Source: Pseudoflavonifractor sp. An44
GTDB taxonomy: Bacteria; Bacillota; Clostridia; Oscillospirales; Oscillospiraceae
DNA: 51,525 bases
Direction: 5' to 3'
NCBI RefSeq assembly: GCF_002161675.1
Contig: NZ_NFIH01000018.1
Location: 1-51,525, forward strand
Position numbers and translations under genes: made by a program. Within the stretch, counting starts at the first letter, position 1. Each line of letters opens with the position of its first letter. Positions 37,332 through 48,740 of this stretch are shown in pieces. The notes beneath the pieces are model-generated. The model was not told the origin of the DNA. It searched no databases and saw only the letters and a program-made list of their open reading frames with translations.

Positions 37332-37383
37332 TTGACAAACTCGTTAGCCTGTGCTAACTTATAGGCAGTTAGCAAGAGCTAAC
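37332..37383 (+). promoter_or_regulatory. Promoter with two identical-pattern palindromes
   Basis: TTGACA (37332-37337) and TAACTT (37355-37360) are 17 bases apart. Two palindromes GTTAGC-N4-GCTAAC lie at 37343-37358 and 37368-37383, 25 bases apart. One covers the spacer and the -10 box, the other the region just after the start. This is a typical repressor layout. The half-site resembles DtxR/IdeR-type metal-regulator sites, which would suit DUF3793 and flavodoxin, but the regulator is inferred. Confidence 0.75.
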
Positions 37384-37399
37384 CAAAGGAGGACCCACC

Positions 37400-37963
37400 A
37401 TGCAACCATCTCTGGATCAACTGTTTGCCACCCACTGTGCCCCGGCCTTGGCCGGTGTGGTCCCCGCCAACCTCATCTCTCTGCGGCGTGGAGATGTTCC
37501 ACACTTGGAGGAAGAGCTGCGGAAGTATCAGCAGGCCTTTGCCCGCCGGGGTGTGAAATTTGACCGCCTGTGCTCCTGCACCAACCGGGAGCTGATTTTG
37601 GTCTATCGGCCCCAGCTCATGGCCCAGGCCTTGAAGCGAGACGGGGTAGAGGAGATTCTCACCCCCTGTGGCTACGACCTGAGCCGTCCGGTGGAGGAGA
37701 TTTTGGCCCACCTGGGCCAGCGGGTCCGGCAGGGCGGCTCCTTTCCCCACGAGATTGGCCTCTTCCTGGGCTATCCGGTGGAGGATGTGGTGGGCTTTAT
37801 TGAGAATCAAGGGCAGAACTTCAAACTGTGCGGCCCGTGGAAGGTGTACGGGGATGTGGAAGCTGCCCAGCAGTGCTTTACCCGGATGCAGAAGGTGAGC
37901 CAGAAGATTCGGGAGCGCATGGAGCAGGGGAATACCTTGTTTCAGGTGTTTGCAGTGGCATAA
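37400..37963 (+). CDS. DUF3793 family protein
   Basis: The 187-residue protein matches DUF3793: an N-terminal HCAPALAGVVPANLISL segment, a central SCTNRELILVYRPQLM stretch and FPHEIGLFLGYPVEDVVGFI near residue 125, followed by KLCGPWKVYGD. The domain is common in anaerobic Clostridia, often beside iron-transport (feo) and flavodoxin genes, which suggests a role in iron or redox balance; no reaction is known. AAAGGAGG precedes ATG 37400. Two palindromic operators overlap its promoter. A flavodoxin gene lies downstream after a long hairpin-rich spacer. Confidence 0.87.
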   Translation: MQPSLDQLFATHCAPALAGVVPANLISLRRGDVPHLEEELRKYQQAFARRGVKFDRLCSCTNRELILVYRPQLMAQALKRDGVEEILTPCGYDLSRPVEEILAHLGQRVRQGGSFPHEIGLFLGYPVEDVVGFIENQGQNFKLCGPWKVYGDVEAAQQCFTRMQKVSQKIRERMEQGNTLFQVFAVA

Positions 37964-38660
37964 ACTTCGAGAGCTTAGCCTACTCCAGTTTCCAGGAGCA
38001 GGCTTGCCAGCCTGGTGGGGACGCTACCCGCTGGGGGTTTCTTTTGAGCGGGCAAAAGAAACCAAAACCCGCTTAGGGCGTTCCCCCCTAAGTACCCTCC
38101 TGGGGTACGAGGCTGGGCGTGCGTCAAGACTAGGTTCGGCCCGTCACTCTTATTGTGGCTCCTGTTTCTGCCACCACACCAGGTCACCCTGGGAAGCTGG
38201 CCCTACAGCCAGGTGGTTTTCACAGCCGGGCCTACCCTGGAGAAGCGGCGTTCCCGCCGCCGGGAGCCAGACCACCAACCGCTGAGAACAGCGGCTCACC
38301 AGGGTAAGACTCTGGTGAGAGAAGCATAGTTTTGCAGAGAAGCAGGTACATTCTGTAGTATTGCCATGCTATCTATGTGACCCCACCAAGCCAAGGGCCG
38401 AGAAGAGAAGAACGCAGGGGCTCCCAGTACCGCGGGGTGGATTCCACAAGGCGGGGGAAGGCCCCGCCTTTGGCGATTCTTTCCCCGATTTCTCATCGGG
38501 GAGAAATCGGGCATAAGCGGAGCGTCCCCGGCTGGGGCGCTGGGTTTTGCCTGAGAAATCGGAGAAGAGCAAGCCTTCACCCCAAGCCCTGACGGACTGC
38601 ATCTCTCCCAGAGGGAGCGGAGAAACATATTCACTCAACGAGTCATATCAAATCATATAT
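37964..38660. repeat. Hairpin-rich non-coding spacer, probable dispersed repeats
   Basis: About 700 bases between DUF3793 and flavodoxin hold no convincing gene but many exact hairpins. The clearest are: GGTTTCTTTTG (38036-38046) with its complement (38053-38063); CTTAGGG (38072-38078) with CCCTAAG (38086-38092); CCGCTG-AGAA-CAGCGG (38279-38294); CTCACCAG (38295-38302) with CTGGTGAG (38312-38319); and GGCGGGG (38450-38456) with CCCCGCC (38462-38468). The end (38590-38625), with CTCTCCCAGAGGGAG, resembles short interspersed repeats common in gut Firmicutes. Frames across it are open by chance. It may be one or two repeat elements or a structured RNA. Confidence 0.6.
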
Positions 38661-38679
38661 CTTTTAGGAGGTCTTACAC

Positions 38680-39111
38680 ATGAGCAAAGTAGCTGTGATT
38701 TATTGGAGTCAGACCGGGAACACCCAGCAGATGGCCCAGGCCATCGCCGACGGTGTCACCGGAGCCGGGGCGGAATGCGACCTGATGGAGGTGTCCGCCG
38801 TCACCCCGCAGCAGGCCCTGGAATATGACAAGCTGGCCCTGGGCTGTCCTGCCATGGGGGCGGAGGTGCTGGAGGAGTCCGAGTTCGAGCCCTTCTTCAC
38901 CCAGCTGGAGGGCCAGCTGGGCGGCCACACCGTGGCCCTGTTCGGCTCCTATGGATGGGGCGACGGCCAGTGGATGCGGGACTGGGTGGAGCGCACCCAG
39001 AGCACCGGAGCCAACCTGCTGGATGAGGAGGGCCTCATGGTCAACGAGACCCCCGACGCCGAGGCCCTGGAGGTGTGCAAGAACCTGGGCGCCCGACTGG
39101 CCAACGCATAA
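38680..39111 (+). CDS. Flavodoxin
   Basis: This 143-residue FMN-binding electron carrier can replace ferredoxin under iron limitation. The phosphate loop SQTGNTQQMA lies at residues 10-19, and the isoalloxazine-binding loops are near 57 (CPAMGAE) and 88 (GSYGWGDGQW). Length is that of short-chain flavodoxins. AGGAGG precedes ATG 38680. The neighbouring DUF3793 gene and its palindromic operators suggest shared metal-responsive control, although the 716-base spacer makes one common transcript uncertain. A bidirectional terminator follows. Confidence 0.95.
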   Translation: MSKVAVIYWSQTGNTQQMAQAIADGVTGAGAECDLMEVSAVTPQQALEYDKLALGCPAMGAEVLEESEFEPFFTQLEGQLGGHTVALFGSYGWGDGQWMRDWVERTQSTGANLLDEEGLMVNETPDAEALEVCKNLGARLANA

Positions 39112-39122
39112 CAAAGAAAAAA

Positions 39123-39164
39123 GACGTGCCGTAGAGGAATGAACTTCTACGGCACATCTTTTTT
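39123..39164. terminator. Bidirectional terminator between flavodoxin and response regulator
   Basis: GACGTGCCGTAGA (39123-39135) pairs with TCTACGGCACATC (39146-39158) with one mismatch, flanked by A-run and T-run. It can stop both the flavodoxin and the convergent two-component transcripts. Confidence 0.85.
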
Positions 39165-39831
39165 ACTTTTTCAGCTGATACAGGCGGCAGGGACGGCCCC
39201 CCGTGTCATAGTTGACGGTGGAGCAGGCCTCCCCACGCTCCACCAGGTAGTTGGCGTAGCGGCGCACCGTGACCACCGACAGGTTGGTCTGCTTGGAGAT
39301 GGCCTCGCTGGGCAGCCCCTGGGCGGGGGCGGCGTGGAGACAGTCCCGAATGAGCTTCAGGGTGCTCTCCTGGAGCCCCTTGGGGGCGGAGCGATCCCCG
39401 CTGTCCGGGGGCGCAAACAGCTTGTCCAGCTCTCCCTGGGTCACCGCCTGGCCGTGGACGGCCTCTTTGTGGCGGCAGAAGGTATCCAGGGCCTGCTGGA
39501 ACCGCTCATAGGTGAAGGGCTTGACCAGGTAGTCCACCACCCCCATCTTTAAAAGGGTGTCCACCGAGGCGGCGTCGTTGGCCGCGGTGACCATGATGGC
39601 GTCCACGGGGATGGCCTGGGCCCGCAGAGCCCGCAGCAGCTCCACTCCGGTGCACAGGGGCATGTACACGTCCAGAATCACCAGGTCGGCGGGGTTGTGG
39701 CTCAGCCACTCCAGGGCCGCCCGGCCATCCGAGCAGGTCTGCACCACGTGGAACCGGGAGTCCTTCTCGGTGAATGTGCGGTTTAACAGGGAGACCATGG
39801 GGTCATCCTCTACAATGACGACTCGATACAA
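39163..39831 (-). CDS. Response regulator, CitB/DcuR type
   Basis: This is the DNA-binding partner of the adjacent histidine kinase. The receiver domain (about 1-118) shows the acidic pair Glu8/Asp9, the phosphorylated Asp54 in VILDVYMP and Lys104 in YLVKPF. The C-terminal half has a CitB-type helix-turn-helix (SEAISKQTNLSVVTVRRYA, near 180). This pairing normally senses C4-dicarboxylates or citrate. TTG 39831 is proposed as start because AAGGAG lies eight bases before it; GTG 39840 is in frame but overlaps the ribosome site. The kinase stop codon is five bases upstream. Confidence 0.88.
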   Translation of the reverse strand: MYRVVIVEDDPMVSLLNRTFTEKDSRFHVVQTCSDGRAALEWLSHNPADLVILDVYMPLCTGVELLRALRAQAIPVDAIMVTAANDAASVDTLLKMGVVDYLVKPFTYERFQQALDTFCRHKEAVHGQAVTQGELDKLFAPPDSGDRSAPKGLQESTLKLIRDCLHAAPAQGLPSEAISKQTNLSVVTVRRYANYLVERGEACSTVNYDTGGRPCRLYQLKK

Positions 39832-39836
39832 GGGGT

Positions 39837-41453
39837 TCACTCCTTCTCTCCGGGCAGTTCCTCCCGGCAAAAGCTGATGAAAAATGAGGTGCCCACGCCG
39901 CTCTCCGACTCCACCCGGATGTCCCCGTGGTAGGCCTCCACCACTTCCTGCACCAGGGACAGCCCGGTACCCCGGTGGCGGCCCTTGGTGGAGGCCCCCC
40001 GCTGGAACATGGTGTTGCGCAGTACGGTGGGGATGCCGGGTCCGGTGTCCTCCACGCACAACAGCAGGCTGTCCGGGTTCTCCCGGATGCTGACGAAAAT
40101 CTCCTTGGTGGCGCTGCGGGACTGGTTGAGCACCTCAATGGCATTCTCAATGAGGTTGCCCAGGATGGTCACGTAGGCGTCCGGGGGCAGCCAGTCGCTG
40201 TCTTCGCTCAGTCCGCTCTCCCGGTCCAGGGTCAGGCGGATGCCCAGCTCGTTGGCCCGGCTGGTCTTGCCCACCAACAGGGCGGCCACCGACGGCTCAT
40301 GGAGCTGGTTCATGATGCGGTTCACCGCCTCCCGGTGGATTTGGGTGGTGTCCATGATGTACTGCTGGGCCTTTTCCGGCTCCCCGATTTGCAGCAGACC
40401 CAAAATCACGTGGAGCTTGTTCAAAAACTCGTGGGTGTAGGCCCGCATGGCGTCCACCATGTGGCGCACACCGGTGAGGTCGTCGGCCATCCGGGCCAGC
40501 TCGGTGCGGTTGCGGAAAATGCTCACCGCTCCGTTGAGCTGGCCGTCCTCATACAGGGGCAGGCGGTCAGCCAGCACCCGTACATGCTTTAAAGAGTTGA
40601 TGCTCACGTTGTACTCCGGCTTTCCCGTGCGGAGAATGCGGTCCAGGGTGGAGCGGGGGTAGAAGTCCGCCAGGGACTTGCCCAGCACCTCGTCCCGGTT
40701 GAGGGAGAACATCTCAGCGGCGGCGGTGTTGAGGAAGATCAGCTTTTTGTCCCGGTCAATGGCCATGATACCCTCCTCCAGGGCATCCATGATGTCCTCC
40801 CGCTGGTGGAAGCGGTGGACGAAGGCGTCGGGCTCATAGCCCATGAGGGAGTCCTTGATGCGCTTGGACAGCCGCAGGGCCAGGGTGGAGCCCACCACCG
40901 CTGCGGCCAAACCCACCACCGACAGGACAACCACGGTGTGGCGGGTGAGCTGGGCCATGCTGCGGAAGTACACGCCTACGATGATAAAGCCGATGATGTT
41001 GCCGTCGTCGTCCCGGACGGGGGCGTAGGCGGAGTGCTCCGAGCCCATGGGGCCGGTCTCGTCGGAGGTGTAGGGGGCGGCCCCTGCCAGGGCATCGGTC
41101 TGGGCGGTGCCGGAGTAGGGGGTGTCCACCAGATCGTGGTCCGGGGCGTAGAGCAGGTTGGACTGGGTGTCGCCCACCAATATGAGGTCAATGTCCCGGG
41201 TGTTCTGGGTGGCCTCATCCAAAAACTCCGCCAGCTCCTGGGTGGAGCGCGTTCCCTCCAGGGCCTCTTGAATCAGGTCAATCCGGGAGAGGATGGAGGC
41301 GGAGTTGACTAGGGTGCTGTCTAAGGCGTCCTGACTGTTGTGGAGGGTGAAATACAGGTTTCCCGCCGTGGACAGGACGATGGAGACGATGACGACAATG
41401 AGATTCATTCGGGTCATGCGGGCCCGAATGGAGGCCCCGGACGGTGTGGACAT
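39837..41453 (-). CDS. Sensor histidine kinase, CitA/DcuS type
   Basis: This 538-residue membrane sensor has transmembrane helices at about 17-38 and 172-192. They enclose an extracellular Cache/PAS-type domain with the SxxLLYAPD and SAYAPVRDDDGNIIGF strands typical of CitA/DcuS. A cytoplasmic PAS domain follows (220-325), then a DHp-like segment with His341 in THEFLNKLHVILGLLQ. A GHKL ATPase domain has the N-box LGNLIENAIEVL and DTGPGI. The ligand is probably a di- or tricarboxylate, by family analogy. AAAGGGGGAG precedes the start. A strong promoter lies just upstream and diverges from the ATP synthase promoter. Confidence 0.9.
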   Translation of the reverse strand: MSTPSGASIRARMTRMNLIVVIVSIVLSTAGNLYFTLHNSQDALDSTLVNSASILSRIDLIQEALEGTRSTQELAEFLDEATQNTRDIDLILVGDTQSNLLYAPDHDLVDTPYSGTAQTDALAGAAPYTSDETGPMGSEHSAYAPVRDDDGNIIGFIIVGVYFRSMAQLTRHTVVVLSVVGLAAAVVGSTLALRLSKRIKDSLMGYEPDAFVHRFHQREDIMDALEEGIMAIDRDKKLIFLNTAAAEMFSLNRDEVLGKSLADFYPRSTLDRILRTGKPEYNVSINSLKHVRVLADRLPLYEDGQLNGAVSIFRNRTELARMADDLTGVRHMVDAMRAYTHEFLNKLHVILGLLQIGEPEKAQQYIMDTTQIHREAVNRIMNQLHEPSVAALLVGKTSRANELGIRLTLDRESGLSEDSDWLPPDAYVTILGNLIENAIEVLNQSRSATKEIFVSIRENPDSLLLCVEDTGPGIPTVLRNTMFQRGASTKGRHRGTGLSLVQEVVEAYHGDIRVESESGVGTSFFISFCREELPGEKE

Positions 41454-41474
41454 GAAAACTCCCCCTTTTCTATC

Positions 41475-41503
41475 AGTATAGTAAAAAGGGGGAAGACTGT
41501 CAA
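41475..41503 (-). promoter_or_regulatory. Promoter of the two-component operon
   Basis: On the minus strand TTGACA (41503-41498) and TATACT (41480-41475) are separated by 17 bases, about 20 bases before the kinase start codon. Confidence 0.8.
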
Positions 41504-41573
41504 ACCAAACCCTGGGAGAGAACGGTAAGAAACACATTCGCTGTTTTTCTTACTTTTTTTACTTTCGTAAGCC

Positions 41574-41602
41574 TTACGGGAAGGGGGGGAGTGGGGTACA
41601 AT
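41574..41602 (+). promoter_or_regulatory. Promoter of the ATP synthase operon
   Basis: TTACGG (41574-41579) and TACAAT (41597-41602) are 17 bases apart and lie shortly before atpB. The -35 match is moderate. Confidence 0.6.
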
Positions 41603-41623
41603 GGCACACGCGAAAACGAGGTG

Positions 41624-42325
41624 ATGTGTTTGGATGCATTCAAGGAAATGCTGCTGGAAGAGCTGGGGACACCCACGGCATTCACCATCCCGCTGCTTGG
41701 GGGCATTGAGGTGTCCCAGTCGGTGGTGGTATCGTGGATCGTCATGGCGGTGCTCATCTTGGCCGCTGTGTGCCTGACCCGGAATTTAAAGGTAGAGAAC
41801 CCGGGCAAGGTGCAGGTGGCCCTGGAGAGCGCGGTGGAGTTTCTCAATGGCTTTGTCAAGACCAACATTGGGGAACACTGGAGACCCTTTGCCCCTTGGC
41901 TTGGTACCGTAGCGCTGTACATCGGCTTTGCCAACATCATCGGCATCTTCGGCTTTGCCCCGCCCACCAAGGACGTGAGCGTCACGGCGGGTTTGGCCAT
42001 TTTGAGTATGCTGCTGATCTACGGCTCCCAGTTTCGATACAACGGACTGGTGGGCGGCCTGAAACGGTTTGCCGAGCCCATGCCCCTGCTGCTGCCCATC
42101 AACCTGATGGAGGTGGCCATCCGGCCCCTGGCACTGTGTATGCGACTGTTCGGCAACGTGCTGGGCGCCTTCATCATCATGGAAATGCTGAAATTTGTGG
42201 CCCCGATTCTGTTCCCGGCGGTGTTCAGCATCTATTTCGACCTGTTTGACGGGTTGATCCAAACCGTTGTCTTTGTGTTCCTGACCACCCAGTTTGTGGG
42301 CGAGGGCATCAAAGAGGAAGAGTAA
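41624..42325 (+). CDS. atpB: ATP synthase F0 subunit a
   Basis: This membrane subunit forms the proton half-channels beside the c-ring. The 233-residue protein has about five helices. The essential arginine lies in the penultimate helix region MEVAIRPLALCMRLFGNVLGA. ATG 41624 follows GAGGTG; the upstream frame is not homologous. It is the first gene of an operon in the order a, c, b, delta, alpha, gamma, beta, epsilon. No atpI precedes it. Confidence 0.95.
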   Translation: MCLDAFKEMLLEELGTPTAFTIPLLGGIEVSQSVVVSWIVMAVLILAAVCLTRNLKVENPGKVQVALESAVEFLNGFVKTNIGEHWRPFAPWLGTVALYIGFANIIGIFGFAPPTKDVSVTAGLAILSMLLIYGSQFRYNGLVGGLKRFAEPMPLLLPINLMEVAIRPLALCMRLFGNVLGAFIIMEMLKFVAPILFPAVFSIYFDLFDGLIQTVVFVFLTTQFVGEGIKEEE

Positions 42326-42365
42326 ATCTATCAACAAAACATGGAATTAACAGGAGGAACTTATT

Positions 42366-42584
42366 ATGTCTATCGGAATCATTGCTGCAGCTCTGTCTGT
42401 GTTCACTGGAATCGGCGCTGGTATCGGCATCGGCGTTGCCACTGGTAAGGCCAGCGAGGCCATTGCCCGTCAGCCCGAGGCCTCCGGCAAGATCAACAGC
42501 GCCCTGCTGCTGGGCTGCGCTATGGCAGAAGGTACCGCCATCTTCGGCTTCATCACCGCTCTGCTGATCATCTTTATGGGTTAA
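42366..42584 (+). CDS. atpE: ATP synthase F0 subunit c
   Basis: This 72-residue hairpin of two membrane helices joined by the polar ARQPEA loop forms the rotor ring. The ion-binding carboxylate is Glu55 in AMAEGTAIFGF. Sodium-type rings carry a glutamine in the first helix and Ser/Thr and Tyr around the glutamate. Here the first-helix position is Ile22, Gly56 follows the glutamate, and Phe60 replaces the tyrosine, so proton use is predicted. AGGAGG precedes the start. Confidence 0.96.
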   Translation: MSIGIIAAALSVFTGIGAGIGIGVATGKASEAIARQPEASGKINSALLLGCAMAEGTAIFGFITALLIIFMG

Positions 42585-42598
42585 GGGGGGAGCCTCCC

Positions 42599-43087
42599 AT
42601 GCTGGAGTTCCATCTTTCCACCATCATCTTTACCATCATCAACCTGCTGGTGCTGTACGTCATCCTGCGCAAGGTGCTCTTTGGCAAGGTCAATGCCGTG
42701 CTGGAGCAGCGGGCCCAGCTGGTGCAGCAGGAGATTGACGCCGCTCAGGCGGGCAACCGCCAGGCCCAGGAGCTGAAGGCCCAGTACGAGGGCCAACTCC
42801 AGGACGCCCACCAGGAGGCGGCCAAGATCGTCTCCGACGCCCAGACCCGTGCCCAGCGGGTGTACGACGGCACCGTGGCCGAGGCCCAGAGCGAGGCCCA
42901 GCGGCTACACCGTGAGGCCCAGGCCCAGATCGCCACGGAGCGGGAGACCATGCTCCGCAGCGCCCGTCAGGAGGTGGCCTCTCTGGCCCTGCTGGCCGCC
43001 GCCAAGGCCGCAGGCCGGTCCATGGACGGCAACGACGACAAGGCCTTTGTGGACGAATTTCTTTCGGAAGTAGGTGAGCAGGCATGA
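42599..43087 (+). CDS. atpF: ATP synthase F0 subunit b
   Basis: This peripheral-stalk subunit of 162 residues has one N-terminal membrane helix (about 6-26) and a long Ala/Gln/Glu-rich coiled coil up to about 135. A GGGGGGAG ribosome site stands close before ATG 42599. Its end overlaps the delta-subunit start in ATGA, giving translational coupling. Confidence 0.95.
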   Translation: MLEFHLSTIIFTIINLLVLYVILRKVLFGKVNAVLEQRAQLVQQEIDAAQAGNRQAQELKAQYEGQLQDAHQEAAKIVSDAQTRAQRVYDGTVAEAQSEAQRLHREAQAQIATERETMLRSARQEVASLALLAAAKAAGRSMDGNDDKAFVDEFLSEVGEQA

Positions 43088-43604
43088 GTGAGTTGGCCCG
43101 CCGTTATGCCCAGGCCCTCTATGGGATTTACCCCAACGAGGGTACCCTGGACCTCACAGCCCAGCGGCTGATGGAGAACCAGGAGCTGTGGGAGAGCCTA
43201 TGCTCTCCTGCGGTACAAGCAGAGGAGAAGGAGCGTGTTCTGGCTCGGCTGCCCATGCTGGACGGACACCGGATTCTGCTCAGCTTCTATTCTCTGCTGG
43301 CAGACAAGGGCCGCATGGCTCTGCTGCCCCAGATCGTGGAGGCATTCCACGACATCGCCCTGGAGGACCGGGGTGCGGCCCGCTGCCGCCTGACCTGTGC
43401 CCGAGTGCCCCAGGAGGAGGAGCTGGAAAAGCTCAGAAAGACCCTGTGTCATCTGCACCGCAAGAAGGATGTGGTCTTTGACATCCACACCCAGCCCGAC
43501 CTCATCGGCGGCTTCGTGCTGGATATCGAGGGCGTGACCTATGACAAGAGCGTCCAGGGGACGCTGACCGGCATGTTCCGGCAACTGGAAGAGAGGCGAA
43601 TGGC

Positions 43605-43608
<4 letters not shown>
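43084..43608 (+). CDS. atpH: ATP synthase F1 subunit delta
   Basis: This 174-residue subunit links the peripheral stalk to the top of F1. It shows the usual helical N-terminal half ([13 protein letters not shown]) and the C-terminal [19 protein letters not shown] segment. Both ends overlap neighbouring genes by four bases (ATGA), so it is tightly coupled to subunits b and alpha. Confidence 0.94.
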
Positions 43609-45112
<1,504 letters not shown>

Positions 45113-45125
<13 letters not shown>

Positions 45126-45991
45126 AGGAAATCCGTACCCACATCAAAAGCGTGGAGCAGACTCTGAAGATCACCAACGCCATGTTCCTCATCTCTTCCT
45201 CGAATCTTCAGAAAGCCCGCAAGCAGCTGTCTGATGTGGAGCCCTACTTTCAGAAAATCGGCACCACCATCTCCGATATTCTCCACCACTCCCCGGAGAT
45301 CAACCATGTCTTCTTTGATAAGCGTCCCCACATTCCGGCGGAGAAGCGGAAGATCGGCTACATTGTCATCACCGGAGACAAGGGCCTGGCCGGTGCCTAT
45401 AACCATAACATTCTCAAGCTGGCGGAGGAGAAGCTGCGCCAGTCTGCCAACACCAGCCTGTTTGTGGTGGGCCAGGTGGGACGCTCCTACTTCATGGAGC
45501 ACGGCATTCCCATTGATGTCGAGTTCCTCTACACCGCCCAGAACCCCAACGTGGGCCGGGCCCGGGATATGTCGGAGACCATGCTGGAGCTGTTCCGTAG
45601 GGAACAGCTGGACGAGGTGTACGTCATCTTCACCCGCATGGTCAACTCCTTCCAGATGGAGCCCACCATCCACAAGCTGCTCCCCCTGGACCCGGACGCC
45701 TTCCCCCAGGAGGAGGAGACCAGTTCCTATAACCGGGACGTGGCCTATGTGCCCTCGGTGAAGGCGGTTATGGACCGCCTGGTCCCCGGCTATGTGAAGG
45801 GCGACCTGTTCGGCGCCCTGGTGCAGTCCTACTGCTCGGAGCAAAACGCCCGCATGACCGCCATGAAGTCGTCCAGCGACAACGCCCGGGCCATGCTGCA
45901 AACCCTGAACCTGTCCTACAACCGTGCCCGCCAGACCGCCATCACCCAGGAGATCACCGAGGTGGTGGGCGGCGCTCAGGCGGCCCAGTAA
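45113..45991 (+). CDS. atpG: ATP synthase F1 subunit gamma
   Basis: The 292-residue central rotor shaft has conserved N- and C-terminal coiled-coil helices ([20 protein letters not shown] at the start, [19 protein letters not shown] at the end) and the family segment [12 protein letters not shown]. It starts 13 bases inside the alpha gene. A gap of 36 bases separates it from beta. Confidence 0.96.
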
Positions 45992-46021
45992 CCCCACGAA
46001 ATCATGACACCCGAAAGGTGA

Positions 46022-47427
<1,406 letters not shown>

Positions 47428-47428
<1 letters not shown>

Positions 47429-47832
47429 TGGCAGAAGCCAATACCTTCTACCTGGAGATCATCACCCCCGAGCGGCAGTTCTACATTGGACCCGCCCAGG
47501 CCCTGATCTTCCCCGCTGTGGACGGCCAGATGGGCGTCTATGCAGGCCACGCCCCCACGGTTACCGCCATTGAGCCCGGCGAGCTGCGCTACAAGGTGGA
47601 CGGCGTGTGGGAGCCCGCCGCCGTGGGTGCTGGCTTTGCCGAGATCAAGCCCGACTATGTGATCCTGCTGGTGGGCTTTGCCGAGCACCCCGAGGAGATC
47701 GACCGCAAGCGTGCCGAGGCCGCCAAGCTGCGTGCCGAGGAGCGTCTGCGCCAGAAGCAGAGCATCCAGGAGTACTACCACTCCAAGGCCGCTCTGGCCC
47801 GGGCCATGGCCCGCTTGAAGACCCGGCGATAA
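47428..47832 (+). CDS. atpC: ATP synthase F1 subunit epsilon
   Basis: This 134-residue stalk subunit can inhibit ATP hydrolysis. It has an N-terminal beta barrel (ITPERQFYIGPAQALIFPA, DGQMGVYAGHAP) and a C-terminal two-helix domain ending RAMARLKTRR, so the inhibitory arm is present. It is the last gene of the operon, with a strong terminator 15 bases behind. Confidence 0.96.
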
Positions 47833-47846
47833 CAGAATATAGGTAA

Positions 47847-47881
47847 AAGCGCATGTCTCACCCCGAGACATGCGCTTTTTT
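47847..47881. terminator. Terminator of the atp operon
   Basis: A 13-bp stem AAGCGCATGTCTC (47847-47859) with its complement (47865-47877) is followed by further T up to 47881. The convergent sigK stop codon is at 47888, so it may serve both transcripts. Confidence 0.9.
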
Positions 47882-47887
47882 GCGCGC

Positions 47888-48577
47888 TCAATGGCTTTCG
47901 TAGGCCTGGCGCAGCTTTTCCAGGGCCTTTTTCTCAATGCGGGAGACGTAGGAGCGGCTGATGCCGCACAGGGTGGCGATTTCCCGCTGGGTGAGGGGGG
48001 CTTGCTGGTTGAGGCCGTAGCGCAGCTTGATGATGTGGGCTTCCCGGGGGGTGAGGCAGGTGTCCACGCACTCCCGCACCCGCTGGCAGGAGTCCCGCAG
48101 GTCCAGGTCTTCCAGCATGGTGTCGTCCACGCACACCACGTCCATCAGGGACAGGGAATTGCCCTCCGGGTCTCCGTCCAGGCTGTCGGAGAGGGACAGC
48201 TCTCCCTGGGTTTTCCGCTGGGAGCGGAAGTACATGAGAATTTCGTTTTCAATGCAGCGGCTGGCGTAGGTGGCCAGGCGCACATTTTTGTCCCCTTTGA
48301 AGGTGGACACCCCTTTGATGAGCCCGATGGTGCCAATGGAGATGAGATCGTCCTGATCTCCCGTCTGTGTGTAGTATTTTTTCACGATATGAGCCACAAG
48401 CCTCAAATTGTGCTCAATGAGTTTGTCCCGGGCGTCGCTGTCCCCCTGGGCCATGCGTGTTAAGCAGTCCTGTTCCTCTTCCCGGGTCAGGGCCCGGGGG
48501 AAGGACCCAGTGTTGTTGGCCAGCCGCAGGGTGAAAAAGAGTCCGTTGAGCATTAACAAGAGCCATGCCGTCCACAT
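47888..48577 (-). CDS. sigK: Sporulation sigma factor SigK (pro-form)
   Basis: The late mother-cell sigma factor of 229 residues begins with a hydrophobic stretch (MWTAWLLLMLNGLFF) ahead of the mature start near NNTGSFPRAL. This corresponds to the pro-sequence removed by SpoIVFB, so activation by intramembrane proteolysis is expected. Region 2 reads HNLRLVAHIVKKYY and DLISIGTIGLIKG; region 4 ends in LTQREIATLCGISRSYVSRI. ATG 48577 is chosen because GGAGG stands eight bases before it; an upstream ATG at 48592 overlaps that site. The gene is not interrupted by a skin-type element. A second, decayed copy of its region-4 DNA lies at 51213-51263. Confidence 0.93.
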   Translation of the reverse strand: MWTAWLLLMLNGLFFTLRLANNTGSFPRALTREEEQDCLTRMAQGDSDARDKLIEHNLRLVAHIVKKYYTQTGDQDDLISIGTIGLIKGVSTFKGDKNVRLATYASRCIENEILMYFRSQRKTQGELSLSDSLDGDPEGNSLSLMDVVCVDDTMLEDLDLRDSCQRVRECVDTCLTPREAHIIKLRYGLNQQAPLTQREIATLCGISRSYVSRIEKKALEKLRQAYESH

Positions 48578-48680
48578 GGTCACCACCTCCATGGGGAAGT
48601 GTATGCATGGGCGGCGTGTCCCTATGGCTGGGGATGGTGAGAAAACGGCGGGGCATCCATCATTGGAACATCCATTTTGA

Positions 48681-48709
48681 TTGATGAAATGAGGGATGGA
48701 TGGTATAAT
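48681..48709 (+). promoter_or_regulatory. Promoter of the Fic gene
   Basis: TTGATG (48681-48686) and TATAAT (48704-48709) with a 17-base spacer. The surrounding CATCCATCAT (48654-48663) and GGATGGATGG (48694-48703) are roughly inverted and could serve as an operator for the Fic protein's own DNA-binding domain. Confidence 0.65.
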
Positions 48710-48740
48710 AAATAAAGTGATATCTAAGTGAGGTGTGGGT

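Noticed and set aside
38296-38634. A 112-residue minus-strand frame in the DUF3793-flavodoxin spacer
   Set aside because: It runs through several exact hairpins, has low-complexity Ser/Pro-rich composition, and is better explained as repeat DNA.
42366-42584. Sodium-dependent ATP synthase
   Set aside because: The c subunit lacks the glutamine and the Ser/Tyr ligands of sodium-type rings, so a proton enzyme is the better reading.
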